Shown here: positions 37,106-46,069 of the stretch, in pieces
Layout: each line of letters starts with the position of its first letter
How positions within the stretch are numbered: position 1 is the first letter of the stretch
From: an uncultured Pelagibacteraceae bacterium
GTDB lineage: Bacteria; Pseudomonadota; Alphaproteobacteria; Pelagibacterales; Pelagibacteraceae
Reading direction: 5' to 3'
Length of the DNA: 64,000 bases
Assembly (NCBI GenBank): GCA_902568875.1
Contig: CACFSG010000003.1
Span: 1-64,000, forward strand
Position numbers and translations under genes: made by a program
Notes under the pieces: generated by a model
What the model was told of the DNA's origin: nothing
The model's input: the letters and a program-made list of their open reading frames with translations, nothing else
The model's database searches: none

Positions 37106-38208
37106 TTATTTGCTCCTTTCACATAACTTTTTTTATAAAATGGTAGTCCGCATATATTTGCTGGATATTTTTTTCCTCTTATTTCCAGAAAAACTTTTGT
37201 ATCTTTTTTTGAAAATTGATTATCAACATATCCCATAGCAACCGGACCATTTACACTTGGTCCAAAAGTACCACTCGTAACTTCTCCAATTATTGACTCG
37301 GAGTCGTTAAATATTTTGGTTTTTTGTCTAGCTATAATTTTACCCTCAGGTTTAATACCTACTCTAATTTGTTTAATACCATTTGTTAATTGTTCTAAAA
37401 TAGTTTTTGATCCTATAAAACCACCATTTGAAATTCTCTCTTTTGACATTGCCCATTTAAGATTTGACTCAATGGGTGTTTTTTTAATATTTAATTCATG
37501 TCCATACAAACATAATCCTGCTTCCAATCTTAAAGTATCTCTTGCACCAAGACCTATTAATTTTGCACCTTTGTTTATTAATTCTTTTGTAAATTGTTCT
37601 GCTAAATCATTATGTACTGATATTTCAAAACCATCTTCACCAGTATAACCTGATCTTGTTACGAATATTTTTTGATTTTCATATTTAAACCAACTACCAG
37701 TCATAAAACTTAAATTAATAGTATTATTAATAATTTGATTTAAAATTTCAGCAGATTTGGGTCCTTGAATAGCTATTAATGAACGTTTTTCATCTAAAAC
37801 CATTTTATATTTATTATTCAATAATTGATTTAAAATTTTAAAATCATTTTCTTTACATGCAGCATTTAAAATTATTAAAAAACCATCCTCTATTTTTGTA
37901 ATTATTAAATCATCATGAATTCCAGCAGCATCATTCATTAAAAAACTATATTTTGAGTGATTTAATTTTAAATTTTTTAAATCTAAAGGAAAAATTTTTT
38001 CAAGATCTTCTACTAAATCTTCCTTTCCATAAATAAATAGTTGACCCATGTGAGACACATCAAAAATTCCAGATTGATTTCTTGTAAACTTGTGCTCTTC
38101 AATAATGCCTTCTTTATATTGAATAGGCATTTCATAACCTGCAAATTCAACAAACTTAGCTTGATACTCTTGATGTAATTTATTTAATGATGTTTTTTTT
38201 ATTTCCAC
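37102..38208 (-). CDS. gcvT: glycine cleavage system T protein (aminomethyltransferase)
   Basis: Transfers the aminomethyl carbon to tetrahydrofolate, giving methylene-THF and ammonia. [18 protein letters not shown] and [10 protein letters not shown] near the N-terminus hold the conserved folate-site Asp; [11 protein letters not shown] is the middle motif. 368 residues, normal. The start is GTG 38206-38208 with GAAAGAG at 38214-38220 upstream; the ATG two bases upstream (38208-38210) is out of frame and stops after three codons. A tandem glycine riboswitch lies directly upstream. Confidence 0.96.
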   Translation of the reverse strand: MEIKKTSLNKLHQEYQAKFVEFAGYEMPIQYKEGIIEEHKFTRNQSGIFDVSHMGQLFIYGKEDLVEDLEKIFPLDLKNLKLNHSKYSFLMNDAAGIHDDLIITKIEDGFLIILNAACKENDFKILNQLLNNKYKMVLDEKRSLIAIQGPKSAEILNQIINNTINLSFMTGSWFKYENQKIFVTRSGYTGEDGFEISVHNDLAEQFTKELINKGAKLIGLGARDTLRLEAGLCLYGHELNIKKTPIESNLKWAMSKERISNGGFIGSKTILEQLTNGIKQIRVGIKPEGKIIARQKTKIFNDSESIIGEVTSGTFGPSVNGPVAMGYVDNQFSKKDTKVFLEIRGKKYPANICGLPFYKKSYVKGANK

Positions 38209-38376
38209 ATTAACTCTTTCTACCCATCTGTATACTTGCCTGAGAGTATTACTCCTTCGGCGAGAACTTAATCTCTTTCCAGAGTTAATATGTTACGGTC
38301 CTTTTGCCTGAGAGATTCCTGGGTGGTTGCTCCTTCGGCGCTACAAACTTATGTAGTCTCTCCCGTGGGGAACACT
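38209..38376 (-). promoter_or_regulatory. tandem glycine riboswitch upstream of gcvT
   Basis: Two glycine aptamers lie end to end in the gcvT leader. Each has the core segments CGCCGAAGGAG and CUCUCAGGCAA (minus strand). Aptamer 1 covers about 38291-38376 and ends AAAAGGACCG; aptamer 2 covers about 38209-38290. The P1 helix of aptamer 2 is AUUAACUCU with AGAGUUAAU, nine perfect pairs, and its 3-prime strand (38209-38217) touches the GTG start and takes in most of the GAAAGAG ribosome site. A glycine riboswitch on gcv genes is well known in bacteria, and glycine riboswitches are reported in SAR11. Confidence 0.93.
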
Positions 38377-38406
38377 ATTAGCACAAATTCAAATAAACTT
38401 AAATAT

Positions 38407-39279
38407 TTAAAGTGTCTGTTTTTTTGTAATAAATTTATTCAAAAATTGTAAAATTACTGCTGTTATAATTATTGATCCTCCAATTAAAACAGATATAGGA
38501 GGATTTTCGTTTACAAACATCCAGGCCCATAATGGTCCTAATACAGCTTCAGTTAACATTATAATTCCAACAAAAGCTGCTGGTGTTGATTTTGCTCCTA
38601 TTGTTATAAAAATAAAACCAAATCCAACTTGAAAAAATCCTGCTAAAAAACCTAAAAATATATCTTTTGAGGATACAATAATTGTTGGTGACATTAATAA
38701 ACCAATAATCATTGCAAAAATACCTGCGACAAGCTGAAGTGGAATCATATCTACTTTTGGAAACTTCCTTACAATCAATATTAAAACTGCAAAAGATATT
38801 GGCATTATAAATGCAACAAGATTCCCTGTCATTTCTCCTGGAGAGATAGAATTTCCAAGCATTAAAAAAATTCCTGAAATTGCAAGTATAATGCAAAAAA
38901 AAGTAAGTTTAGAAATTGTTTCTTTTAAAAAAATATATCCAAAAATTGCTAAAAATAAAGTTTGTGTTTGGATTATAAAATTAGTATTAGCAACTGTTGT
39001 TTCATACATAGCAAATACATAGCTTGAAAAACCAATAGATAAAATAATTCCACCAATTAATCCTGGAATACCTGATTTATATAAAGCGCTAAAGAATGTT
39101 TTTTTATAATTAAGTAAAAGAAAAATAGTAACAACAATTATAAAAAATACTGATCTCCAAAATAAAATTTGCCAAAGTGTTGAACCTTCAAAAGATTTAA
39201 CTATTAATCCACCAAAACTTAAACTAACAGCTCCTAAAAAAACTAAAAAAGGACCAGGTAAATTTTTAATTAAATTCAT
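38407..39279 (-). CDS. EamA/DMT-family permease
   Basis: A 290-residue protein with about ten membrane segments in two EamA repeats: NFIIQTQTLFLAIFGYIFLK followed by a helix start ETISKLTF, and GAKSTPAAFVGIIMLTEAVLG in the second half. Substrate unknown. It shares one base with the end of pxpC, so it belongs to the pxpB-pxpC transcript and may export or import a related amino acid such as glutamate or 5-oxoproline. The riboswitch and gcvT follow 30 bases later. Confidence 0.84.
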   Translation of the reverse strand: MNLIKNLPGPFLVFLGAVSLSFGGLIVKSFEGSTLWQILFWRSVFFIIVVTIFLLLNYKKTFFSALYKSGIPGLIGGIILSIGFSSYVFAMYETTVANTNFIIQTQTLFLAIFGYIFLKETISKLTFFCIILAISGIFLMLGNSISPGEMTGNLVAFIMPISFAVLILIVRKFPKVDMIPLQLVAGIFAMIIGLLMSPTIIVSSKDIFLGFLAGFFQVGFGFIFITIGAKSTPAAFVGIIMLTEAVLGPLWAWMFVNENPPISVLIGGSIIITAVILQFLNKFITKKQTL

Positions 39280-40223
39280 TAAATCTGAGATATTAAATTT
39301 TGAGTCTCTAAGTCATACAGTTTAAATAAATTTTCTGCACTAGATAATTCAACTTCTTTAAATTTAATTTTTGAACCTGGTGATAGTTGAACTAATTTGT
39401 CATAATCAGCACTTATTACTACACCTATTTTAGGATATCCACCAATTGTACCATGATCAGAAAGCATTATAATTGGATTACCATCAGCAGGTACTTGAAT
39501 TACACCCTTTATTAAACCTTCAGATTTTATATTGGTATCAACAGTATTTTCTATTTTTGGCCCTTCTAATCTCATACCCATTCGATCAGATAGCTTTGAA
39601 ACTATAAATTCTTTTTCTAAAAAAATTTTTTTTCCTTGTTCTGAAAAATAATCAAAATTTGTTCCTTTTATAATTCTAATATTTTCTATTTTTGTATTTA
39701 TATAATTTAATTTTTTTTTATTTAAATTTTTATTTATCCTAGAAATATTTATTTTTTGATTATTTTCTAATTTTTTTCCATTGTTAGCACCTATATTTGC
39801 TTTTGTATTAACTGAACAACTTTCCCATTGACGTTTTATATCAAATTCACCACTTATTGCTAAATATCCATAAACAGATTTATTAGTTGAAAAAATATTT
39901 AATTCATCTTCATTTTCTAAATTAAAACATTCATAACAATTTCCATCTATCTCATTATTATTTTTTTTTACTTTAAATTTTACATCTCCAGTTATTACAA
40001 TATTTATTTTATCTCCAAAATATTTTAATAAAGGACCTTGATAAGCAAACTCTATAACAGGAAAATCTAATGCATTACCAACAAGTTTATTCGCCAATAA
40101 ATAATTTCTATTATCCATTGCTCCACTAAAAGGAATTCCAATATGACAAAGGTTTTTTCTGCCAAGATCTTGAAAAGTTGTATTAATTCCTGATCTTATA
40201 ATTTGAAAATAATTTTTACTCAT
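39279..40223 (-). CDS. pxpC: 5-oxoprolinase subunit C
   Basis: PxpC (KipA family, related to the C-terminal half of urea amidolyase) works with PxpA and PxpB to cleave 5-oxoproline to glutamate with ATP. IRSGINTTFQDLGRKNLCHI and GIPFSGAMDNRNYLLANKLV at the N-terminus, then KLSDRMGMRLEGP and VQVPADGNPIIMLSDHGTIGGYPKIG are family signatures. 314 residues, normal. It overlaps pxpB by 8 bases. Confidence 0.92.
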   Translation of the reverse strand: MSKNYFQIIRSGINTTFQDLGRKNLCHIGIPFSGAMDNRNYLLANKLVGNALDFPVIEFAYQGPLLKYFGDKINIVITGDVKFKVKKNNNEIDGNCYECFNLENEDELNIFSTNKSVYGYLAISGEFDIKRQWESCSVNTKANIGANNGKKLENNQKINISRINKNLNKKKLNYINTKIENIRIIKGTNFDYFSEQGKKIFLEKEFIVSKLSDRMGMRLEGPKIENTVDTNIKSEGLIKGVIQVPADGNPIIMLSDHGTIGGYPKIGVVISADYDKLVQLSPGSKIKFKEVELSSAENLFKLYDLETQNLISQI

Positions 40224-40890
40224 TATGATTTTTATATTGTTCTTTTGTTATTTTTTTAAAGACTATTGTATCCCCAGGATTTATTAAATTTGGTTCCTTT
40301 TCTTTAGAATTATCAAAAATACTTAATGGAGTATTTCCAATAATATTCCAACCACCAGGACTTTCAAATGTATAAATATTTGCAAATTGTTCTGTTAAAC
40401 CTACTGATCCTTTTGGAACTTTTACTCTCGGTGTCTCAAGACGTTCTATTCTCATATTTTTATCTAGATCTCCAAGAAAAGGCATACCAGCTATAAATCC
40501 TGTCATGTAACAAAAAAATTCTTTATTAAAAAAATTTTCAAAAATTTTTTCACGATTTAACTTTAATTTTCCTTCTAATCTTTTTATGTCTAATGAAAAA
40601 CTATCATCACAACAAACTGGTATTTCAATTTTTTTTTTAGATAAATTTTCAACACTATTTATATCAAGATCTTCAATTATTTTTTTTAGATTTTCATAAT
40701 TTGTTTTTTTTAAATCAAAAGATATGATTAATTTATTGTAAGATGGAGTTAAGTTATTTACTCCATTAATATTTTTTTTTTGTATACTTTTAAAATACTT
40801 TATTACTTGGGAATTAATATCTTTATTTATCTCTTTACCAAAATCGCAATATAAAGCTGCGTCACCAAGATTTGATATATTTTTTATCAT
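40216..40890 (-). CDS. pxpB: 5-oxoprolinase subunit B
   Basis: PxpB (KipI family), partner of PxpC. N-terminal GDAALYCDFGKEIN, NLTPSYNKLIISFD, and the C-terminal FFCYMTGFIAGMPFLGDLDK, RVKVPKGSVGL and ESPGGWNIIGNTPLSIFD segments are diagnostic. 224 residues, normal. Together with pxpC it forms the minus half of a divergent pair with pxpA; the two starts are about 20 bases apart. Confidence 0.92.
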   Translation of the reverse strand: MIKNISNLGDAALYCDFGKEINKDINSQVIKYFKSIQKKNINGVNNLTPSYNKLIISFDLKKTNYENLKKIIEDLDINSVENLSKKKIEIPVCCDDSFSLDIKRLEGKLKLNREKIFENFFNKEFFCYMTGFIAGMPFLGDLDKNMRIERLETPRVKVPKGSVGLTEQFANIYTFESPGGWNIIGNTPLSIFDNSKEKEPNLINPGDTIVFKKITKEQYKNHNE

Positions 40891-40894
40891 GTCA

Positions 40895-40903
40895 TGTTAT
40901 ACT
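40895..40903 (+). promoter_or_regulatory. extended -10 element before pxpA
   Basis: TGTTATACT (40895-40903) matches TGnTATAAT in all but one base. Transcription would begin near 40910, at or just before the pxpA ATG at 40912, predicting a leaderless or nearly leaderless message. The element lies over the pxpB start region, so the two divergent promoters must overlap. No convincing -35 is seen. Confidence 0.4.
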
Positions 40904-40911
40904 TAACTATT

Positions 40912-41694
40912 ATGAGTATGGAAATTAATATAAACTGTGATTTAGGAGAAAAATCAAAACATCATTCTAATAAACATGATCCAGATTTATTAAAAATAGT
41001 AAATTCAGCAAATGTTGCTTGTGGTTATCATGCTGGAGATGAGGAAACCATGAATCAAGTAGTAGAAATCTCAAAAAAAAATGGTGTTAGTATAGGTGCG
41101 CACCCATCTTTTAATGATCCTGAAAATTTTGGAAGAGAAAGAATGAATTTGTCTTCATCTGAAATAAGAAAGCTTATAATTAATCAGTATGAAATTCTTC
41201 AAAATATAGCTGTTAAACATGGTGAAAAGGTAACTCATATAAAACCTCACGGAGCATTAAATAATATGGCTTGTGAGGATATAGAATTATCAACAACATT
41301 GGCAAAATCGATTAAAGAAATTAGTAAAGACTTAATCTATTTAGTTCCAACTGGATCAAAAATGGAAGAAGCAGCCAAAAAATTAGATATGAAAATTGCA
41401 TGTGAAATTTTTGCAGATAGAAATTATGAAGATGATGGAAATTTAGTCTCAAGAAAAAAACCAAATGCACTTATAACTGATCCAGAGCAAGCAAAAAAAC
41501 ACGTATTAACTATGGTTAAAAATCAGACTCTTAATTGTCATAGTGGAAAGCAAATACCTTGCGAAATAGACTCTATATGTATACATGGAGATAACGAAAG
41601 TTCTTTAGCAACAGCAAAATCTATAAGAAATAATTTACTAGATAATAAATTTAAATTAAAATCTTTAAATAATATGGAAAAATTTAAAAAATAA
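40912..41694 (+). CDS. pxpA: 5-oxoprolinase subunit A
   Basis: PxpA (LamB/YcsF family) is the third 5-oxoprolinase subunit. ININCDLGEKSKHH matches the family start (E. coli pattern IDLNADLGEG), and SANVACGYHAGDEETM, GVSIGAHPSFNDPENFGR, VTHIKPHGALNNMA and EIFADRNYEDDGNLVSR follow. About 260 residues, normal. The frame opens at ATG 40894, but alignment with the family and the extended -10 element favour ATG 40912 or 40918. It ends 22 bases from the convergent TRAP operon. Confidence 0.93.
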   Translation: MSMEININCDLGEKSKHHSNKHDPDLLKIVNSANVACGYHAGDEETMNQVVEISKKNGVSIGAHPSFNDPENFGRERMNLSSSEIRKLIINQYEILQNIAVKHGEKVTHIKPHGALNNMACEDIELSTTLAKSIKEISKDLIYLVPTGSKMEEAAKKLDMKIACEIFADRNYEDDGNLVSRKKPNALITDPEQAKKHVLTMVKNQTLNCHSGKQIPCEIDSICIHGDNESSLATAKSIRNNLLDNKFKLKSLNNMEKFKK

Positions 41695-41716
41695 TAAAAA
41701 AGATTTTTGCTAAAAT

Positions 41717-43027
41717 TTAATTTAAATTTTTAACCATTTGTTCTGGCATCCAAAGTGCTATTTCTGGAAAAATTACCACTAATATAACTGCTAAAACCAT
41801 GAGTAAAAATAAAGGGAAAGCACTTTTTGCAATATATCCCATATCTTTATTAGCCATACCTTGTAGAACAAATAAATTAAAACCTACAGGAGGAGTAATT
41901 TGTGCCATTTCAACAACAATTACTAAAAAAATACCAAACCAAATCATATCAAAGCCTGCTTGTCTTATCATTGGTTCTATTATTGCCATTGTTAGTACTA
42001 CAGCAGATATTCCATCAAGAAACATTCCTAGAATAATATAAAAAATCATTAAAACAAAAATTAACACATAAGGAGATAAATCCATATTTTGAATCCATAA
42101 TGCTAAATTTCTGGGTAATCCAGTAAACCCCATAGCTAAAGATAAAAATGTTGATCCTGCTAATATAAATGCAATCATACAAGAAGTTTTGGTTGCACCT
42201 AATAATGAAGATTTAAATGTTTCTAAATTTAAACTTTTTTGAAAATAAGATAAAATTAAAGCTCCAACAACACCCAGAGAAGCTGCTTCCGTTGCTGTTG
42301 CTATTCCAGTATATATTGATCCTATAACAGCTGAAATTAACAATATCACAGGTAAAAGTTGTTTTGATCTTTTTATTTTTTCTAAAAATGAATATTCTTC
42401 AATAATTTTTGGCATATCTTTTTTATTAATTAAAGACCAAATAATCACATACGACATAAAAATTAATGCAATCATTATTCCTGGAATAATTCCTGCAATA
42501 AACAATTTTGCTATAGACTCCTGAACGGCAACTCCATAAATAATTAGAATAATAGAAGGAGGTATTAACAATCCAAGAGTACCTGAGCCAGCTAAACTAC
42601 CTAATAAAATTTTTTCTGGATATTTTCTTTTTCTTAATTCAGGAATAGACATTTTTCCTACTGTTGCTACAGTTGCAGCAGATGATCCTGATATTGCTGC
42701 AAAAAGTGCACATCCAACAACATTAACATGAATTAATCCACCAGGTAATTTTTGCATCCAAGGAGATAAACCTTTAAATAAATTTTCAGACAATTTGGTT
42801 CTAAATAATATTTCTCCCATCCATACAAATAAAGGTAATGCAGTTAAAGTCCACGAAGATGATGTCCCCCATATTGTAGTTGCCATAGCATCACCAACGG
42901 GTCGAGAAGTAAATAACATCATACCAATTGCGGATACACCAATCATGCTTAAAGCTACCCAAATGCCTGTCCCTAAAAAAAACAATAAAACACTAATAAA
43001 GAAAATTGTTAAAAATATTTCATCCAT
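41717..43027 (-). CDS. TRAP transporter large permease (DctM family)
   Basis: A 436-residue membrane protein with about twelve to thirteen hydrophobic segments. VVGCALFAAISGSSAATVATVG, GSLAGSGTLGLLIPPSIILIIYG and EMAQITPPVGFNLFVLQGM are DctM signatures. It translocates an organic acid with sodium. It overlaps dctQ by 8 bases. The cargo is unknown; the pxp neighbours suggest 5-oxoproline. Confidence 0.93.
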   Translation of the reverse strand: MDEIFLTIFFISVLLFFLGTGIWVALSMIGVSAIGMMLFTSRPVGDAMATTIWGTSSSWTLTALPLFVWMGEILFRTKLSENLFKGLSPWMQKLPGGLIHVNVVGCALFAAISGSSAATVATVGKMSIPELRKRKYPEKILLGSLAGSGTLGLLIPPSIILIIYGVAVQESIAKLFIAGIIPGIMIALIFMSYVIIWSLINKKDMPKIIEEYSFLEKIKRSKQLLPVILLISAVIGSIYTGIATATEAASLGVVGALILSYFQKSLNLETFKSSLLGATKTSCMIAFILAGSTFLSLAMGFTGLPRNLALWIQNMDLSPYVLIFVLMIFYIILGMFLDGISAVVLTMAIIEPMIRQAGFDMIWFGIFLVIVVEMAQITPPVGFNLFVLQGMANKDMGYIAKSAFPLFLLMVLAVILVVIFPEIALWMPEQMVKNLN

Positions 43028-43511
43028 TTGCTTTTTTTTTAATAGTTAAAATAAATTGATGAAAAACACTTATAAAAAATATTGTTGATCCAATCGCAAC
43101 ACTAGTTTGAGGAATCCAAATTAAAATTTCATCTGCTCCTTCACTACGTTCTTGAAATTTATAAGATATAATTAACATTTTTATAAAATAAAATGATAAA
43201 TATGCTGAAAAAAAACTTGCTACACTTAAACACCAAACTTCTATTAATTTTTTTTTAAAACCTGACAACTTTTCTAAAAAGAGAGTTATCCTTATATGGC
43301 TACCATCAACAAACGTAAAAGCTAAAGCAAAAAAAGATGCTGAAGCCATACAATAACCAGAATACTCTGCTAAACCTCTAATATAAAAACCAAATATTCT
43401 TGATGAAATGCCTATAAGAATAAATACCGCTACTAAAATTAAAAAAGTTGCAGCAATATAACCAGAAAATTTATATAACTTATTTAAATTTCTATTTAAA
43501 AATTCTAACAT
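43020..43511 (-). CDS. TRAP transporter small permease (DctQ family)
   Basis: A 163-residue protein with four hydrophobic segments. The pattern GLAEYSGYCMASASFFALAF and DGSHIRITLF is typical of DctQ, which binds the large permease. It follows dctP across a 56-base gap that holds a strong hairpin (43518-43551). Confidence 0.9.
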   Translation of the reverse strand: MLEFLNRNLNKLYKFSGYIAATFLILVAVFILIGISSRIFGFYIRGLAEYSGYCMASASFFALAFTFVDGSHIRITLFLEKLSGFKKKLIEVWCLSVASFFSAYLSFYFIKMLIISYKFQERSEGADEILIWIPQTSVAIGSTIFFISVFHQFILTIKKKANG

Positions 43512-43517
43512 AATGAT

Positions 43518-43551
43518 TTAAGGCCACTTAAGATAAATTAAGTGGCCTTAA
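43518..43551 (-). terminator. intercistronic hairpin between dctP and dctQ
   Basis: A perfect 14-base inverted repeat (43518-43531 and 43538-43551) with a six-base loop and a GGCCAC core, 16 bases after the dctP stop. No T-run follows in either direction, so it is more likely a 3-prime stabiliser or partial terminator that lets the binding protein be made in excess of the permease. Such hairpins after binding-protein genes are well known. Confidence 0.7.
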
Positions 43552-43567
43552 TAAAGATTTAATTAAA

Positions 43568-44539
43568 TTATTTATAAGCTGATAAAACAGCCGCTCCTCT
43601 TGATCCAGCTTTTTGAGACCATTCCTTAGCCATAGTCTCTCCCACTTTTTCAAAATGAGCTTGTAGAGATGCGTTAACTTTTCCCACAACCATTCCAGCT
43701 TCTGCTAAAGCTTTTTTATCTCCAACATTTCCTTGCTTGGATAATTGCCAACCTTTCCTTTCAGCTAAAGCTGCTTGTTTCATCACTAGATTTTGAGTTG
43801 CTTTATCTAGTTTATTCCAAGCATCTTTATTTACAATCACCATATTTTTTGGAAACCAAGCTGCAATATCATAAAAATATTTCACACCATTTTCCCAAAT
43901 TTTAGAATTTTTTCCTGTAGTTGGTGATGTGATCATACTTTCAACAGCTCCTGTAGAAAATGCCTGACTAATTTCTGCAGCTTCAATTTTAGTTGGAGCC
44001 ATTCCTGTTAGTTCAGCTATTCTAATTGTTGCTGAATTATATGCTCTAAATTTTAAACCTTTTAGATCATTAACAGAATTAATTTCTTTTTTGCTATATA
44101 AACCTTGTGCCGGCCATGGAACTGCATATAAAAAAACAAGTCCTTTTTCATCCAAACCTTTTACAATTTCATCTTTTGATGCTTTGTACAATTTCATAGC
44201 ATCTGAATAAGATGTTGCTAAGAATGGTTGAGAATCTATTTCTAATAAAGGGTCTTCTTTTCCTAAAGCAGACATAAATCTTTCACCAATTTGTGCTTGA
44301 CCAGTTCTTACGGCTCTAAAAATTTCCCCACCTTTAAACAAAGAACCACCTGGATGAGTTACAATTGTTAGTTTGCCACCACTTTTTTCTGTTACATTTT
44401 TTGCAAATTCAGTAGCATTTGCAGAATGAAAGTTTCCAGCTCCATACGCTAAAGCCATGTCCCATTTTTCTGCAATTGCAACATTTATTGAAAAAATTAA
44501 CGAAATTAAAACGCTTAAAAAATATTTCATTAGTTTCAT
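43568..44539 (-). CDS. TRAP transporter substrate-binding protein (DctP family)
   Basis: Periplasmic receptor of 323 residues. Signal peptide of about 23 residues ending VAIA before EKWDMALA. GGSLFKGGEIFRAVRTGQAQIG and DLKGLKFRAYNSATIRIAELTG (the latter with the ligand-binding Arg and Asn positions of DctP proteins) identify the family, and GAVESMITSPTTG follows. An AAGGAG ribosome site (44545-44550) five bases before ATG 44539 is the best in the window and fixes the start. First gene of dctP-dctQ-dctM; substrate perhaps pyroglutamate by context. Confidence 0.94.
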   Translation of the reverse strand: MKLMKYFLSVLISLIFSINVAIAEKWDMALAYGAGNFHSANATEFAKNVTEKSGGKLTIVTHPGGSLFKGGEIFRAVRTGQAQIGERFMSALGKEDPLLEIDSQPFLATSYSDAMKLYKASKDEIVKGLDEKGLVFLYAVPWPAQGLYSKKEINSVNDLKGLKFRAYNSATIRIAELTGMAPTKIEAAEISQAFSTGAVESMITSPTTGKNSKIWENGVKYFYDIAAWFPKNMVIVNKDAWNKLDKATQNLVMKQAALAERKGWQLSKQGNVGDKKALAEAGMVVGKVNASLQAHFEKVGETMAKEWSQKAGSRGAAVLSAYK

Positions 44540-44614
44540 TTAATCTCCTTTTTTTAATAAGCATTTCATTATGTATTAAAATATTAATCAATAAAAAAAT
44601 AATACTACTTTTAA

Positions 44615-44642
44615 TTGAATTTTTTTAAATATAAAATAATAT
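44615..44642 (+). promoter_or_regulatory. possible promoter of the terC-like gene
   Basis: TTGAAT (44615-44620), 16 bases, TAATAT (44637-44642). The predicted transcript starts within a few bases of the TTG start codon at 44652, so the message would have almost no leader. Weak AT-rich elements; by eye only. Confidence 0.35.
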
Positions 44643-44651
44643 AGTCCTATA

Positions 44652-45263
44652 TTGTTAGAAGAAACACTCATACTACTGCAAATTATTTTTATAGATATTA
44701 TCTTAGCTGCAGATAATGCAATTATTATAGGTTTAATTGCTGCAAATTTTGCGCCAAAAAATAGAAGGCAAATAATTTTATGGGGTGTTGCTGGTGCTTT
44801 AATATTTAAAATAATTTTTGCTTTATTTGCAACATACTTATTTGAATTTTATTTTATAAAAATTTTAGGTGGATTGCTTTTAATTTGGATAGTAAATGAT
44901 TTAAGAAAAGATCTTTTTGAAATTAAAAAAATAAAATCACCTACTAAAAAATCAAAAGAACCATCATATATTCAGAGTGTATATAAAGTTTTATTCGCTG
45001 ATATTACAATTAGTTTTGATAATGTAATAGGTGTTGTTGGAGCCGCTAAAGGTAATTTTGGTTTTATGATTTTCGGACTTGTATTATCTGTAATTCTAAC
45101 TGGAGCAATGGCTACTTACCTAGCTAATTATATTCAAAAACATTTGTGGATAGCGTACATTGGTTTAGGTTTTATTTTATTAGTGGCAATTCAATTAGTA
45201 ATAGGTGGTCTAGTTGATCTAGATATTTTATCAATCAACGAGCAATTCAAAAAATACTTTTAA
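44652..45263 (+). CDS. TerC/YjbE-family integral membrane protein
   Basis: A 203-residue protein with about six to seven membrane segments and the two acidic motifs of the TerC family: IDIILAADNAIIIGLI and ADITISFDNVIGVVGAA. Relatives are implicated in tellurite resistance and in manganese or calcium export. The start is TTG 44652; no in-frame ATG occurs before the second conserved motif and the TTG puts the first motif at the usual distance. It converges with panB with a 4-base overlap. Confidence 0.85.
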   Translation: MLEETLILLQIIFIDIILAADNAIIIGLIAANFAPKNRRQIILWGVAGALIFKIIFALFATYLFEFYFIKILGGLLLIWIVNDLRKDLFEIKKIKSPTKKSKEPSYIQSVYKVLFADITISFDNVIGVVGAAKGNFGFMIFGLVLSVILTGAMATYLANYIQKHLWIAYIGLGFILLVAIQLVIGGLVDLDILSINEQFKKYF

Positions 45264-46036
45264 TAAGAATGTTTTTTAGACGGATATTTTTTAGACTTTA
45301 CTTCTATAGTAAATTTTTTTAATCCTAAATTAATATTTTTTTTAATATTAACAAATTTTTTAACAAATTTTATATTTGTATTATTTAAACCTATTAAGTC
45401 ATCAGTTACTAATACTTGACCATCGCAATATACAGATGATCCTATTCCAATAGTTGGAATTTTTAATGTTTGAGTAATTTGTTTTGCTGTGAATGTTTTT
45501 ACACATTCTAAAACGATTGCAAATACTCCGCTACTTTGAAGTAGAAGCGCATCATTTATTAATTGTTTTTTTTCTTTAGCAGTTCTTCCTTTGGATTTGA
45601 ATTTACCTTTGGCTGTCTGTGGAAGAAGACCCAAATGACCCATTACTGGAATTTTATTTTTAACTAAAATTTTGATTTGATTGATAATGTTTTTTCCACC
45701 TTCTAATTTAACAGCATCACATTTAGTTTCTTTAATTATTTTTTTTGCATTTTTCAAAGCTGAATTATTTGAACTATAAGTTTTATAAGGCATATCCACT
45801 ACCATTAAGCTTTTTTTTACTCCAAGTCTTACACTCTTTGAATGATCAATCATGTTAATTAAAGTTACTTTTCTTGTTGTTTTATAATTATATAAAACAG
45901 ATCCAAGAGAATCTCCTACTAAAGTTATATCTGTATACTTATCAACTTCTTCAGCAATATTTTTTGAATAAGCTGTTAGACATATAATTTTAGATTTATT
46001 TTTTTTTTTAAGAATTTTTTTAATTTTACTATTCAT
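45260..46036 (-). CDS. panB: 3-methyl-2-oxobutanoate hydroxymethyltransferase
   Basis: First step of pantothenate synthesis, using methylene-THF to hydroxymethylate ketoisovalerate. ITLVGDSLGSVLYNY with a metal-binding Asp, VVDMPYKTY, AVKLEGG, IPVMGHLGLLPQTA, and VLECVKTFTAKQIT with a catalytic Glu. 258 residues, normal. panC is not adjacent. Folate dependence links it loosely to the gcv genes. Confidence 0.94.
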   Translation of the reverse strand: MNSKIKKILKKKNKSKIICLTAYSKNIAEEVDKYTDITLVGDSLGSVLYNYKTTRKVTLINMIDHSKSVRLGVKKSLMVVDMPYKTYSSNNSALKNAKKIIKETKCDAVKLEGGKNIINQIKILVKNKIPVMGHLGLLPQTAKGKFKSKGRTAKEKKQLINDALLLQSSGVFAIVLECVKTFTAKQITQTLKIPTIGIGSSVYCDGQVLVTDDLIGLNNTNIKFVKKFVNIKKNINLGLKKFTIEVKSKKYPSKKHSY

Positions 46037-46069
46037 TTAATACTATTTACAATTTTATTTAAAATTCGA

